Shown in pieces: positions 7,701-17,480 of a stretch of 64,000 bases of DNA (its first letter is position 1; every line of letters begins with the position of its first letter). The position numbers were made by a program, and so were the translations under genes. The notes below the pieces were generated by a model. The model had not been told where the DNA came from and ran no database searches. It was given only the letters and a program-made list of their open reading frames with translations. The DNA is from Pseudoalteromonas fuliginea (lineage in GTDB: Bacteria > Pseudomonadota > Gammaproteobacteria > Enterobacterales > Alteromonadaceae). Where the stretch lies: the NCBI RefSeq assembly GCF_000690055.1, contig NZ_JJNZ01000043.1:1-64000 (forward strand). Direction: 5' to 3'.

Positions 7701-10514
7701 CTATTTATCCTGCTTTGGAAGTAAAAATACACTGGCTAACGTCAGCACTGGTATAAAAGTAAGCAAAGGTAAAAACTGCGCCGATAAATCAGAAAAATTA
7801 AGTGCTTTATTAAACACACCACGGCATGCTTCTAAAAAGTATGTAGTTGGAAATAGTTTTCCGATTATTGCAGGAAAGCCTTCTAAGGATGAAACGGGGT
7901 CAATCAACCCGCAAAAATTAACAGCAATCATCAATACAACCACAGTTGATGCCGCTAATGCCGATATTTGTGTCTTAGTAAAAGCCGAAATTAACAGCCC
8001 TACACCAGTTGTTGCTGTTACATACAATAAAGCAGCCAAGCTCAACGCCCATAAACTTCCTTTTAGCGGAACACCAAATACAGTGACAGCTAGGGCAACT
8101 AAGCCAAAAAAACTTACCATACTAACTAAAATGTAAGGCAGTTGTTTACCAATAATAAATTCGAGTCGCGTAACCGGTGTAACATATAAATTAGTGATTG
8201 AACCTAATTCTTTTTCACGTACAACACCCAACGCCATTAATATTGCAGGAATAAACACTAACAAAAGTGGAATAACAGCAGGCACCATGGCCTCAATACT
8301 TTTAAAGTCTTGATTATAACGATAGCGTGATTCAATATTCGCCGGTACCAAATTGGGTATGACTCCATAAGTACGCAATGATAAGTCAGTTAGATAACTG
8401 TAATACGAACTCGTCATATAACCCGATATAGTTTCTGCCCTAAAAGGCATTGAACCATCAATCCAAACTACAATTTCTGGCGTGCGCTCGCGTTTCAATT
8501 GCTGGCCAAAATTAGGTGGGATCTCAACGGCCACACTTAACTCGCCGCTGCGCATTCGTTTATCTAGCTCTGAAGGGCTTTTAATATCAGCTTTTTGTAT
8601 GAAGTAGCGCGATCCGGCAATATTTTGAACGTAATCGCGACTTTCAGGGGTTTGATCTTGGTCCATCACCGCAAAGCTCAAATCTTCAACATCAAAGGTA
8701 ATCCCATAACCTAAAATAAACATTAAAATAATTGAGCCTAACAACGCAAAGGTTAAACGAATAGGATCGCGCCATAGCTCCAGCGTTTCGCGATGAGCAT
8801 AGCCAAACAAGCGTAAAAAACTAAAAGCGGTATTCGCTTTCTTTTTACCAATTGGCGGTATTTTAGGTTCAATCTCTGGTAATGGTTCAGGCTCATCGAC
8901 CGTCGTTGTAGACAAAGCAGAACTCGCTTGAGACTCAAGCACCGCCTCTTCTAAATAAGCAATAAAGGCATCTTCGAGCGTATCTGCACTGCGCGCTTTG
9001 CAAAGTGCAGCGGGTGTATCACTGGCAAGTATTTTTCCTGCATGCATCAACGAAATTCTATCGCAGCGTGCGGCTTCATCCATAAAGTGAGTCGAAATAA
9101 AAATAGTAACGCCCTGCTCACGCGATAACTCAATAAGTAATTCCCAAAAGTCATCACGTGCAACAGGATCTACGCCCGAGGTAGGTTCATCAAGTATAAG
9201 CATTTCAGGGCTATGCACTACCGCAACCGCAAGCGATAAACGCTGGCGAATACCTAACGGTAAATCGACAGGAAAATCATCACGGTATTTTTTAAGGTTA
9301 AACCGTATAATTAATTCATCAACACGCGGCGAAATTTGCTCTGTTGGCAAATGAAATAAGCGCGCATGCAACACCATATTTTGCTCAACGGTTAATTCAT
9401 TATAAAGTGAAAATGCTTGCGACATAAATCCAACGCGCTTACGAGTTTCTATATTGTTAGCATCAACAACTTGACCAAATAACTTAGCTTCGCCACTGCT
9501 TGCCGGTTGAAGGCCTGTCAGCATTTTCATAGTTGTGGTTTTACCACAACCATTTGATCCCAAAAAGCCAAAAATCTCGCCTTGTTCAATACGTAAACTA
9601 ACATTGTTAACCGCTGTAAAATCGCCATATATTTTACTAAGCGCTGTAGCCTGAATAGCAGCTTCATCAGTTTTTAGATTATTCTGACGAGGAGGAACCA
9701 CAAGTACGTGATGATCATGACGCTTTTCTTCAGGTAGTAATGATATAAATGCTTCATCAAGGGATTTTTTTCCTGTTTGAGCCTTAATCACCTCTGGGCT
9801 ACCAGTACCTATAACTTTGCCATCGTCCATGGCGATTAGCCAATCAAAATCATCTGCCTCTTCCATGTAAGCGGTCGCAACGAGCACACTCATACCACTA
9901 TGCTGAGCGCGAATATGGTTAATCAATTGCCAAAATTGGCGACGAGAAAGCGGATCGACCCCCGTTGTTGGTTCATCCAAAATTAATAACTCAGGGTCAT
10001 GAATTAACGCACAGCATAAACCGAGTTTTTGTTTCATTCCGCCTGAGAGTTTTTCTGCAGGACGATCGGCAAACTCAGTGAGTCCAGTGCTTTTTAATAA
10101 GTTTTTGATTCGGTGCTGACGCTCTTTTTTTTCTTGCCCAAAAAGCCGACCAAAAAAATTAATATTTTCAAAAACAGAGAGTGTCGGGTATAAGTTTTTG
10201 CCTAATCCTTGTGGCATATAAGCAATACGTGGCGAAGTTGAAGTACGAAAGCGGCTACTACGCATATTGCCCCCTAACACTTCAACGTCACCATTTTGAA
10301 CGGCACGTGCTCCTGCAATAAGTGCAAGCAAACTCGACTTACCTACGCCATCAGGGCCTATAAAACCCACCATACTGCCCGCAGGTAACTCCAGATTAAT
10401 ATTATCCAACGCTAAATTATTGCCATAGCGATGCGTAACCTGAGTAAGCTTAACCACACTAAAAGGCTTTTTAGCTTTGTTGCTCTGCTTTTTGCCATTG
10501 TTTTCATCAGCCAT
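7701..10514 (-). CDS. RbbA-like fusion: two ABC ATPase domains plus ABC-2 permease
   Basis: The 937-residue protein joins two nucleotide-binding domains and a C-terminal permease. The first domain has Walker [10 protein letters not shown] (residues 53-61) and signature LSGGMKQ. The second has GSNGCGKTT (near 318) and the altered signature LPLGIRQR, which I recall as characteristic of RbbA proteins. From about residue 570 the protein is membrane-embedded, with the coupling motif [18 protein letters not shown]. Despite the RbbA name (ribosome-bound ATPase), the operon context with a membrane fusion protein and a second permease argues for export. Its ATG overlaps the upstream HlyD stop codon (TAATG), implying translational coupling. 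Confidence 0.88.
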   Translation of the reverse strand: MADENNGKKQSNKAKKPFSVVKLTQVTHRYGNNLALDNINLELPAGSMVGFIGPDGVGKSSLLALIAGARAVQNGDVEVLGGNMRSSRFRTSTSPRIAYMPQGLGKNLYPTLSVFENINFFGRLFGQEKKERQHRIKNLLKSTGLTEFADRPAEKLSGGMKQKLGLCCALIHDPELLILDEPTTGVDPLSRRQFWQLINHIRAQHSGMSVLVATAYMEEADDFDWLIAMDDGKVIGTGSPEVIKAQTGKKSLDEAFISLLPEEKRHDHHVLVVPPRQNNLKTDEAAIQATALSKIYGDFTAVNNVSLRIEQGEIFGFLGSNGCGKTTTMKMLTGLQPASSGEAKLFGQVVDANNIETRKRVGFMSQAFSLYNELTVEQNMVLHARLFHLPTEQISPRVDELIIRFNLKKYRDDFPVDLPLGIRQRLSLAVAVVHSPEMLILDEPTSGVDPVARDDFWELLIELSREQGVTIFISTHFMDEAARCDRISLMHAGKILASDTPAALCKARSADTLEDAFIAYLEEAVLESQASSALSTTTVDEPEPLPEIEPKIPPIGKKKANTAFSFLRLFGYAHRETLELWRDPIRLTFALLGSIILMFILGYGITFDVEDLSFAVMDQDQTPESRDYVQNIAGSRYFIQKADIKSPSELDKRMRSGELSVAVEIPPNFGQQLKRERTPEIVVWIDGSMPFRAETISGYMTSSYYSYLTDLSLRTYGVIPNLVPANIESRYRYNQDFKSIEAMVPAVIPLLLVFIPAILMALGVVREKELGSITNLYVTPVTRLEFIIGKQLPYILVSMVSFFGLVALAVTVFGVPLKGSLWALSLAALLYVTATTGVGLLISAFTKTQISALAASTVVVLMIAVNFCGLIDPVSSLEGFPAIIGKLFPTTYFLEACRGVFNKALNFSDLSAQFLPLLTFIPVLTLASVFLLPKQDK

Positions 10515-11518
10515 TATTCAGGCACTCTAACCTGCAACTGCATAGGCCAATTTTGCTCTGGTGCTAATAAAACATAAGCAAGTCCAGGCACGCCTGTTTT
10601 AACTTGTTCAATATGATCGCTTAATAATTTTGAATCTAGCTTCACTTTTACTCTAAACATCAGTTTGTCACGCTCGTTACGTGTTTCTACCGATTTAGGC
10701 GTAAATTGTGCTTGCGCTGATACAAAAGTAACTTTAGCGGGTAACGTGTATTGCGCAATTGCATCTATTACAATGCGTGCCTCAGAGCCTATTGTTACTT
10801 TGCCAGCTTGCGCTGTTGGCAAATAAATACTCATGTACACATCGGTTAAATCAAGCAAAGAAAAAACCTTCCCACCACTGCCAAGCACTTCACCTGGCTC
10901 TGCTAATCTATATAATATTCGGCCACTAATAGGCGCTTTAAGGGTGCTATCGGCAATATTACTTTGTAATCGCTCAATACGCGCTTGTGCTGCGTCTATT
11001 TCTGCATCCGACTGCACCACTTTTACATTTGCCGCTTTTAAAGCCGCTTGCGCTGTTGCAGCGCTTGTTCGTTGCTGATCAACTACTTCTTTTGAAATAT
11101 GCCCTTGTTTGAGCAGTGCTACAGAGCGACGTAACTCGGTTTCTGCAAAAGTAAGTTCACTTTTATGTTGTTCTACAATTGCCAAAGCATATTTACGTGA
11201 CTCAGTAGCAACACGTAACCCAGCATTAGCCTCACGTAATTGTGCATTTAAATCGTCAGTATCAATAACCGCCAATGTTTGACCGGCTTCGACCATGTCA
11301 CCTTCTTGTGCTAAAACCTCAATCAAGCGCCCCGGCAATTTTGTTGCAATATCGTACTCGGTCGCTTCAATGCGGCCATTTCCATAGGCTACGCTCTCTG
11401 GCAATTGTTCAGATAGCAGTGCGGGTTGCTGAGTTTGCCAAACATACCAACCACCCCCACCCAATATGATCACAGCAGCGATTGTACTGAGAGATTTGAG
11501 TGTCGATTTAATCGTCAT
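10514..11518 (-). CDS. HlyD-family periplasmic adaptor (membrane fusion protein)
   Basis: This is the first gene of the export operon. A signal anchor (about residues 8-26) precedes a biotinyl-lipoyl-like half-motif ([20 protein letters not shown]), a long coiled-coil hairpin and the second half-motif ([20 protein letters not shown]), the layout of adaptors that bridge inner-membrane ABC pumps to an outer-membrane channel. No outer-membrane channel gene is adjacent, so TolC elsewhere is the likely partner. The ATG at 11518 has GGAG nine bases upstream. An upstream in-frame ATG at 11533 lacks a ribosome binding site. Confidence 0.87.
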   Translation of the reverse strand: MTIKSTLKSLSTIAAVIILGGGGWYVWQTQQPALLSEQLPESVAYGNGRIEATEYDIATKLPGRLIEVLAQEGDMVEAGQTLAVIDTDDLNAQLREANAGLRVATESRKYALAIVEQHKSELTFAETELRRSVALLKQGHISKEVVDQQRTSAATAQAALKAANVKVVQSDAEIDAAQARIERLQSNIADSTLKAPISGRILYRLAEPGEVLGSGGKVFSLLDLTDVYMSIYLPTAQAGKVTIGSEARIVIDAIAQYTLPAKVTFVSAQAQFTPKSVETRNERDKLMFRVKVKLDSKLLSDHIEQVKTGVPGLAYVLLAPEQNWPMQLQVRVPE

Positions 11519-11857
11519 GCGGTAAAACTCCATGTATATAAAAGTAGGTAAATGTAGCCAGTCTTGGCCTATTTCATAAGATTAGGCTAATACTGCACTA
11601 TTTTTGGTATTAACTATCACTGGTGTGACTCTACTTTGTTACTTCACGATAGTAGATGATTTTAATGAATTTTAAATGTCAGTATCCCTATTAATAATCT
11701 ATCATAACCGCCGTTTATAAGCATGATGCAGATCAAAAAACATTCAACTCAATAATAAAGATTTCAAATAAGCTAACAACCAATCAAAACGGTTAATATT
11801 TTTAAACGACAAAAAATATAATTAAACAGCCCGATTATTTACGTATATTTTTTACCA
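11519..11857. other. Intergenic region before the export operon
   Basis: This is the promoter region of the minus-strand HlyD operon and the 3' flank of the L,D-transpeptidase gene. It is AT-rich and I see no ORF, clear hairpin terminator or repeat. Confidence 0.5.
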
Positions 11858-12568
11858 TTAATATCTATTTTCGAACGTATACATTCCTTTATAAACTTCA
11901 ACATTTGGTGGCTTTTTATAGTTGTTAAAGTAATCGTAACCTTCTTTAAGGTTAAGCCAAAAAGGGTACCATTGGTTTGCTTTATGCTTTGATAAAACTT
12001 CATCCTCAAGCATAAACGGAAATGAATGAACCCTAAAAAAAGATTGCCCCGATTTTAACGCTGCAGCACCCAACGCGTAAATCTCATTTATATATTCATC
12101 AGTCATCGCATAACAGCCAATAGAAACACAGTTGCCATGCACCATCAGTGCACTGCCAGTTCGGTTGTGTGTCCGGTCATATTTATTTGGAAAGCCCAAA
12201 TTAAATGATAAGTGATAATTGCTCCAAGGATTGAGCCCACTAGCATCAACATAATAAAAGCCTTCAGGGCTTTGGTTGTCGCCTTCTTTTAATTTAGGGC
12301 CAAGATCACCTGAAAAAGTACAAATTTCATAATTTTTGAAGTGTATAAATGTGCCATCATCCGACTCCAGCCAGACTTCAAGAATACCTGGGTCTTTGAA
12401 TATTCGAATAAATATAGGTGCACCATATTCAAGCCCTTTATCAGATAGTTGCTTTTTTAAAGTGGGTGCAACCATTGATATCGCTTTTTCAGAACGTGCA
12501 CTGGTAGGAAATTCTGCAGCAAAAGAATTAAACATAAAAAAAACCAAGAATGTAATTAATTTCTTCAT
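11858..12568 (-). CDS. YafK-like L,D-transpeptidase-fold protein
   Basis: This is a periplasmic YkuD-fold enzyme acting on peptidoglycan peptides. The closest relatives I recall are YafK/DpaA-type proteins, whose E. coli member releases Braun lipoprotein from peptidoglycan rather than forming 3-3 cross-links. The 236-residue protein has a signal peptide (cleavage near residue 18, after SFA) and the catalytic motif HGNCVSIGC with H144 and C152. It lies 14 bp after the endonuclease/exonuclease/phosphatase-fold gene on the same strand and is probably co-transcribed. Hydrolase versus transpeptidase activity cannot be read from the sequence. Confidence 0.82.
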   Translation of the reverse strand: MKKLITFLVFFMFNSFAAEFPTSARSEKAISMVAPTLKKQLSDKGLEYGAPIFIRIFKDPGILEVWLESDDGTFIHFKNYEICTFSGDLGPKLKEGDNQSPEGFYYVDASGLNPWSNYHLSFNLGFPNKYDRTHNRTGSALMVHGNCVSIGCYAMTDEYINEIYALGAAALKSGQSFFRVHSFPFMLEDEVLSKHKANQWYPFWLNLKEGYDYFNNYKKPPNVEVYKGMYTFENRY

Positions 12569-12582
12569 AATAAAAACACCCT

Positions 12583-13710
12583 TTAAGACCTTAATTTTAG
12601 TGTGATCAACACAACACCGTGGTCGGTGCTTAGATCGTCTCGATCATACTCGGGATTTATTAAGTGCCTGTCGTAAGTGTTATAACCACTGACTTCAAAA
12701 AAACTGTCATCGTAACTAGCATCAAACTCACACGACAATAAAATGTAATCAAGCACAGAGCTGCTCGCACCATAATAATGTGTTGCCGGCCTTAACGGTG
12801 CTGCCTTTGTTATGTTTATATTTTTTACTTGGCTTTTATCCGCTGAATCAACAATCTCGCTGTTACTGTTATCACAATCACTTTGTACATCGTTTGTTAT
12901 TGCTTCATCATTACTTAGCTGCGACTTAACAAACAAATCCCATGAATCATTTAAACAATATTTAGCAAGGTAGGTTTTAGCGTCAAACGCAGGTGCAAAG
13001 CGTAGCGTACTCGTCAGTAAATGGCTTAATACCCCATCCGCAAGTTCATTATTAAAGTCCCCCATTAATAGCATGGGTTGCTGCGTAGCTTCACGGCGAG
13101 TAATCATTTGTATCATTAGCAATGTAGCTTCACTGCCACGCTGAATAGTTGAGCCCCACCCACCCGCTACGTTCGCTTTTAAAATCTCAATTATGTTTTG
13201 CTCGGGTGCAAGCTCTTTATTGTGCTCATCAACATTAATCATCGGGCGCTTAGATTTAAAATGCACCACGTAACAATCAGTATTGCCTATATGAGGCAAA
13301 GTAACGGTCGCTCTCAATACCTTACGACTAAAAGTAAACTCACTATTAAGGCCAAGCGTACTTGCAAGCTCGCTGTCATGCTCAACCGCTGCTACTTCAA
13401 CTATGGGATATTTAGAGGCAATCGCTACTACTGGCCGTTTATAAATAAAATCATCAATCACCTCTGGCGTATCAACTACTGCAAAGTAATTATAGCCTTG
13501 CTCAGCAACTAGCTCTTTTAACGAATCAATACTAAACACTTCCTGAAAACCAATCACATCAGGGGCATGATCTGTTAAGTAATCAACAACCCAACGCTGC
13601 TTTTTAGCCCACTGCTGCGCGGTATAAATTTTCTCAAATTCATAGTATGCATTGGGCGGCTCAAGGTAGTTAAACAGGTTAAATGTGGCTATTTTTAGTT
13701 GGGTGTTCAT
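12583..13710 (-). CDS. Endonuclease/exonuclease/phosphatase-family protein
   Basis: The 375-residue protein has the metal-dependent phosphoesterase fold of the DNase I/EEP family. Motifs in order are the N-terminal TFNLFNYL, the metal-binding glutamate in IGFQEVF, LMGDFNNEL, a C-terminal DYILLS segment and the closing STDHGVV. No signal peptide is visible, so it is probably cytoplasmic. A polar, low-complexity insert (about residues 255-305) separates the last two motif groups. It is the first gene of a likely two-gene operon with the YafK-like protein. The substrate (nucleic acid, lipid or sugar phosphate) is unknown. Confidence 0.8.
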   Translation of the reverse strand: MNTQLKIATFNLFNYLEPPNAYYEFEKIYTAQQWAKKQRWVVDYLTDHAPDVIGFQEVFSIDSLKELVAEQGYNYFAVVDTPEVIDDFIYKRPVVAIASKYPIVEVAAVEHDSELASTLGLNSEFTFSRKVLRATVTLPHIGNTDCYVVHFKSKRPMINVDEHNKELAPEQNIIEILKANVAGGWGSTIQRGSEATLLMIQMITRREATQQPMLLMGDFNNELADGVLSHLLTSTLRFAPAFDAKTYLAKYCLNDSWDLFVKSQLSNDEAITNDVQSDCDNSNSEIVDSADKSQVKNINITKAAPLRPATHYYGASSSVLDYILLSCEFDASYDDSFFEVSGYNTYDRHLINPEYDRDDLSTDHGVVLITLKLRS

Positions 13711-14006
13711 GATTTCTGACTCAATGGCAGGAATAGAGTTTGCACTTTCTTGCGTACATAACGGGGGAAGATTACTGATAAAATTAGCCTGTATAAAATT
13801 AATAAAAATAAGAAGTAACCCACTGCGAAATTGATAAACACATAAAAAATTAACAGCTTCTTACAATTCATGACAATACCCGACAAGCCCTGAGAATTAC
13901 ATGTCTACTGATATGTTAGCCTTTGAGCTATAAATTTACGACTTAAATACCTCATTTCTAGAATCAGTTACTAAATGCAATAAAACTAAAAATTATGGAG
14001 ATTATT

Positions 14007-14678
14007 ATGAACACCAGTAATAAAGGACTACGTATTTCATTGTTGTTTGGCTTTGCAACTATTTTAAGTGGCTGTGGTGAAAGCTCAGATGAGCTAGATA
14101 ATAAATTAACTCATGAGGCAAGAGTATCTTTTGTAAATTCACTAGACTACATGGCCGATCTTCATCTTAAAAAAAGGAACATTAGCACAGGTTATAGCGG
14201 CCTATTTGATAACGATACTATTATTTCAGCCGATGTAGCAAGTAACACAGTAAACACAACTTATCGTTACAGCTATAAAGCAATTAACAATATGATCAAT
14301 TTAGGTGTTAAAAACAGCATTACCACAAACCAAGAAGAGCGTATAACCAAAACTTTAAGCAATAACGATAACCTATGGGTTATTGCCTGGAAAGCATCGG
14401 GCGAACAAACTGTTTCGGTGATTAGTAAAAAGCAAAACAATAATGCAGACGTATTTAATGTACGTTTATTTGCTAACGGTAATTACACTGTTTTAATCGA
14501 TAACACTAAAACAATAACCACTGAAAAAGGCAAAGTCACCGACTACTTAAGCGTTAACAGCTGCGCTAATGGTTTAAAAATTGATGATAAATTTATTGAT
14601 TTATGCACTGGTGATTTTGGCGCTTCTTATTTACTTATTATTGATAAAAACGGTAAACGAGTAATGGCTGAGGAATAA
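14007..14678 (+). CDS. Putative lipoprotein of unknown function
   Basis: I do not recognise a family. The protein has a lipoprotein signal with lipobox LSGC (cysteine near residue 23), then about 200 polar residues likely rich in beta structure. Two later cysteines (in SCANG and LCTGD) could form a disulfide. I chose the ATG at 14007 because GGAG lies 6 nt upstream; the ATG at 13995 contains that GGAG itself. It converges on the response-regulator gene, with only a weak hairpin between them. Confidence 0.65.
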   Translation: MNTSNKGLRISLLFGFATILSGCGESSDELDNKLTHEARVSFVNSLDYMADLHLKKRNISTGYSGLFDNDTIISADVASNTVNTTYRYSYKAINNMINLGVKNSITTNQEERITKTLSNNDNLWVIAWKASGEQTVSVISKKQNNNADVFNVRLFANGNYTVLIDNTKTITTEKGKVTDYLSVNSCANGLKIDDKFIDLCTGDFGASYLLIIDKNGKRVMAEE

Positions 14679-14697
14679 CATTTATAGCGCCTTAAAT

Positions 14698-14721
14698 GCA
14701 GTAGCTTTAATATGCTACTGC
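14698..14721. terminator. Hairpin between convergent genes
   Basis: GCAGTAGC (14698-14705) and GCTACTGC (14714-14721) form a perfect 8-bp stem with an 8-nt loop between the lipoprotein and response-regulator genes. There is no strong T-tract on either side. Confidence 0.5.
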
Positions 14722-14736
14722 TACAAACCCTATAAT

Positions 14737-15444
14737 TTACCATGCACTTACAACAAACAAATATCCTTTTGAGCGTACCGTTTTAATTTTTAAAGAATTA
14801 CGCGCATCATCGCCCAATTTTTTGCGTAACTGACTAATATGGTTATCTATACCACGTTCAATACCGTCATAATAATAACCTTTTAACTGTTCAACAATAC
14901 TATTACGAGACAAAACCGTGCCAGCATTTTTAGCCAGCAATATTAAAAGGTCGTATTCACCATCGGTAAGTTGCACTGGCAAACCACCTAACGTAACCGT
15001 TCTATTGTGGGATGCAATAACGAGTTCTCCAAAGCTTATAAAACCTTTAGCTTGTGTGTTTATCCCTGCAGCTTGCATAGGTTGCTCACGCCTTAAAAAC
15101 GCTTTAATTTTAGCAAGTAATAAACGAGGTTTTACCGGTTTGAGTAAGTAGTCATCTGCGCCAATTTCAAGCCCAACAATTTGATCAATTTCTTCTTCCC
15201 GTGCGGTAAACATAACAATATAACCATTGTACAAAGGCCTAACCTCACGACACACCGTTAAGCCATCTTTTTTGGGCAACATAACATCCAAAATAACTAA
15301 TGCAGGTTGCCACTGTAGAATAGTTGTAACCGCATCCTCCCCATTAGCCGCTATTTTAACCTCATACCCTTCAAGCGTTAAATACTCATCAATAGACTCT
15401 GCCAACGGCAAATCGTCTTCTACAACTAAAATTTTTGGTTTCAT
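14737..15444 (-). CDS. OmpR-family response regulator (RstA-like)
   Basis: The N-terminal receiver domain has the acidic pair in VVEDD, phosphoacceptor D53 in VILDVMLPKKDG and the conserved lysine in LLKPVKP. The C-terminal winged-helix domain includes the segment DNHISQLRKKLGDD and ends in IKTVRSKGYLF. It should be a phosphorylation-controlled transcription factor. I start it at 15444, where GGAA lies 6 nt upstream; an ATG at 15456 is the alternative. It lies 112 bp downstream of the histidine kinase gene on the same strand, its probable partner. Neighbouring targets are not evident. Confidence 0.87.
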   Translation of the reverse strand: MKPKILVVEDDLPLAESIDEYLTLEGYEVKIAANGEDAVTTILQWQPALVILDVMLPKKDGLTVCREVRPLYNGYIVMFTAREEEIDQIVGLEIGADDYLLKPVKPRLLLAKIKAFLRREQPMQAAGINTQAKGFISFGELVIASHNRTVTLGGLPVQLTDGEYDLLILLAKNAGTVLSRNSIVEQLKGYYYDGIERGIDNHISQLRKKLGDDARNSLKIKTVRSKGYLFVVSAW

Positions 15445-15568
15445 AACGTATTCCATGTCATACCTATCGGCTTATATACAGGCTCTATTTAACGATTATA
15501 AGATTGATCTCTTACTAAGCAGAGTTATGTGTCTAATCATTTTAACTAATTGCAAACCTATCCGTGAC

Positions 15569-17173
15569 TTACATGTTAGTAGGCCAGTGAAAAATAAAAC
15601 GTGCGCCACCTAAAGAAGACTCATCAACACTCGCCTCACCGCCATGCCAATCTAATATTTGCTTCACAATAGCAAGGCCTAAACCGGTTCCGCCTGTTTG
15701 TAAATTACGACTTTCATCTTCTCTGTAAAATGCCTCAAATATCTTTCTTCGAGCTGAGTTAGCAACGCCATCGCCGTCATCCTCTACATATAGTAACCAA
15801 CCTTTCCCTACTTTTTGATAACTGATCTGAATAACATCTCGCCCATAAGCAATCGCATTTCGAATCAAATTACTTAAAGCTCGGCTCATATAAAACTTAT
15901 CAAACAGTGCTTCACACTCAGCATTTTCAAGTAACGTAATTGTTTTTTTTGGGTTTGCTTCTTGCCAAACAATTAGCTCTTGTTTTATCCATTGATTAAG
16001 CTCAACGGTTTCTAATGCTAATGTTGGGGCTTCTCTATCAAAGCGAGCGTGGGTAAGCATTTCAGACACAAGTAAATTCAATTCATTTAGCGAAATTTCA
16101 ATACGATCTAACTGCCCTACCTGATAGTCGTTTGTTGTACTGCCACGAAGTAATTCTAAGTTAAATTCGATACGCGCAATAGGTGTGCGTAACTCATGCG
16201 ACACCGCATTAACCAAATTTTTATGTGAAGAAATTAAACGCTGTATTTTTTCGGCCATTATATTAAATGTTTTAGATAAGTTATTTAAATGACTAAAACG
16301 AATAAGCTTAGCCCGCGTTTCAAACTTACCTTGCCCAAGCAGCGCAGCAACCTTGTTAAGAGATCGCATAGAACGCCACCCAGGAATTAACCAAATAATA
16401 ATAGGGATCAGTAAAAAAAAGCCGAATATAAAATAAAACACACTCAACATATACACAACTTTACTTTTTAGCTCAGGGCTAAATGGGCCTAGCACAATAA
16501 CCTGATCGCTATTGCCAATACGTTGCATCACTATATCGGCGGGATACCCTATAAAATCAGAATCGTTTGATGATATAGAAACCATCACGCCCTGTTCTAA
16601 TTCAGCCATTTGCTGCGATGTATAATTTAATTCGCTCAAGGTTTTCATTATCACAGGATATGCAAATTCATGGCTTAGCGAATCAATAACCTGCGGCCAC
16701 TCTTTTTTAGGGTACTGTATTAACCTATTATTAAGTAAATAAAAAGTGCCCATCATCCAACGCTGTGCTTCATTTACTAAATGCTTGGGCACAGAGTTTG
16801 GCTTAACAATAACTAAGAGCTGGCTGTCATCAATTTTTCGATAAACTAAATCAGCAAATGGGTCGCCTAAAATTTTATTTTCTGTAAGTAAGGTGTTTTG
16901 CTCGCTCGAAAAATCACTTTGATTATATGCTTGCAAAGAAAGCGCAAAGCCAAAATTAGCCTGTATATTGTTTAAATAAGTTAATCTGTCGTTTTTAGGT
17001 ATACCTTTAAGTTGGTCGGCAAGTAAATCAGTAGAACCCGATGTTAAAAACTCTAACGCCCATTTTTCAGTGGGATGCCTCACCTTGTTTTCAAATTGCG
17101 GAATAATAAATAACTGAATACTCACCACTGAAGAGATAATAATAATTAGTAAAAAAAGTAGCGATTTTTTCAT
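15569..17173 (-). CDS. Sensor histidine kinase (RstB-like)
   Basis: This 534-residue inner-membrane sensor has a first helix at about residues 4-25, a periplasmic sensor region of about 200 residues, a second helix near 228-252, a HAMP-like linker, the HisKA box SHELRTP with phosphoacceptor H326, and a C-terminal ATPase with the N, G1 (DDGDGV) and G2 (GTGLGLAIVK) boxes. It is transcribed first, with the response regulator after it. The signal it senses is unknown. Confidence 0.88.
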   Translation of the reverse strand: MKKSLLFLLIIIISSVVSIQLFIIPQFENKVRHPTEKWALEFLTSGSTDLLADQLKGIPKNDRLTYLNNIQANFGFALSLQAYNQSDFSSEQNTLLTENKILGDPFADLVYRKIDDSQLLVIVKPNSVPKHLVNEAQRWMMGTFYLLNNRLIQYPKKEWPQVIDSLSHEFAYPVIMKTLSELNYTSQQMAELEQGVMVSISSNDSDFIGYPADIVMQRIGNSDQVIVLGPFSPELKSKVVYMLSVFYFIFGFFLLIPIIIWLIPGWRSMRSLNKVAALLGQGKFETRAKLIRFSHLNNLSKTFNIMAEKIQRLISSHKNLVNAVSHELRTPIARIEFNLELLRGSTTNDYQVGQLDRIEISLNELNLLVSEMLTHARFDREAPTLALETVELNQWIKQELIVWQEANPKKTITLLENAECEALFDKFYMSRALSNLIRNAIAYGRDVIQISYQKVGKGWLLYVEDDGDGVANSARRKIFEAFYREDESRNLQTGGTGLGLAIVKQILDWHGGEASVDESSLGGARFIFHWPTNM

Positions 17174-17480
17174 GTGTTATATGAGGTCAATAAGTAAACA
17201 TAAACCTTATCATACATTTATATAAATACTATTGTTGATTAAGCAAACACTAAAATCTGACTCGACTTTCAAATAAAACATAATCGCCACTTACTCCAAT
17301 TAAGTTAAGTAGTCGTTTAATATGTACAAATAACAACACCTTTCTATAGCAAAGTTTAAAGCTGCTCGTTTAAAAGCTTGATTTTACATTTTAAAATCAT
17401 TATATCTCTCAATAAATAGCATTCATGCTACTAACCAGATAAAATTCGCGGCAATTAAATATGAGCGAAGTGACATTGTA
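17174..17480. other. Divergent intergenic region
   Basis: This 307-bp AT-rich spacer separates the minus-strand kinase from the plus-strand U32 gene and must carry both promoters. I see no repeat or strong hairpin. Confidence 0.45.

Noticed and set aside
7693..8136. 147-codon plus-strand ORF opposite the RbbA-like gene
   Set aside because: It lies wholly within the antisense of a well-conserved gene and has no recognisable protein features.
13198..13512. 104-codon ORF opposite the EEP-family gene
   Set aside because: It is antisense to a conserved protein and its composition looks random.
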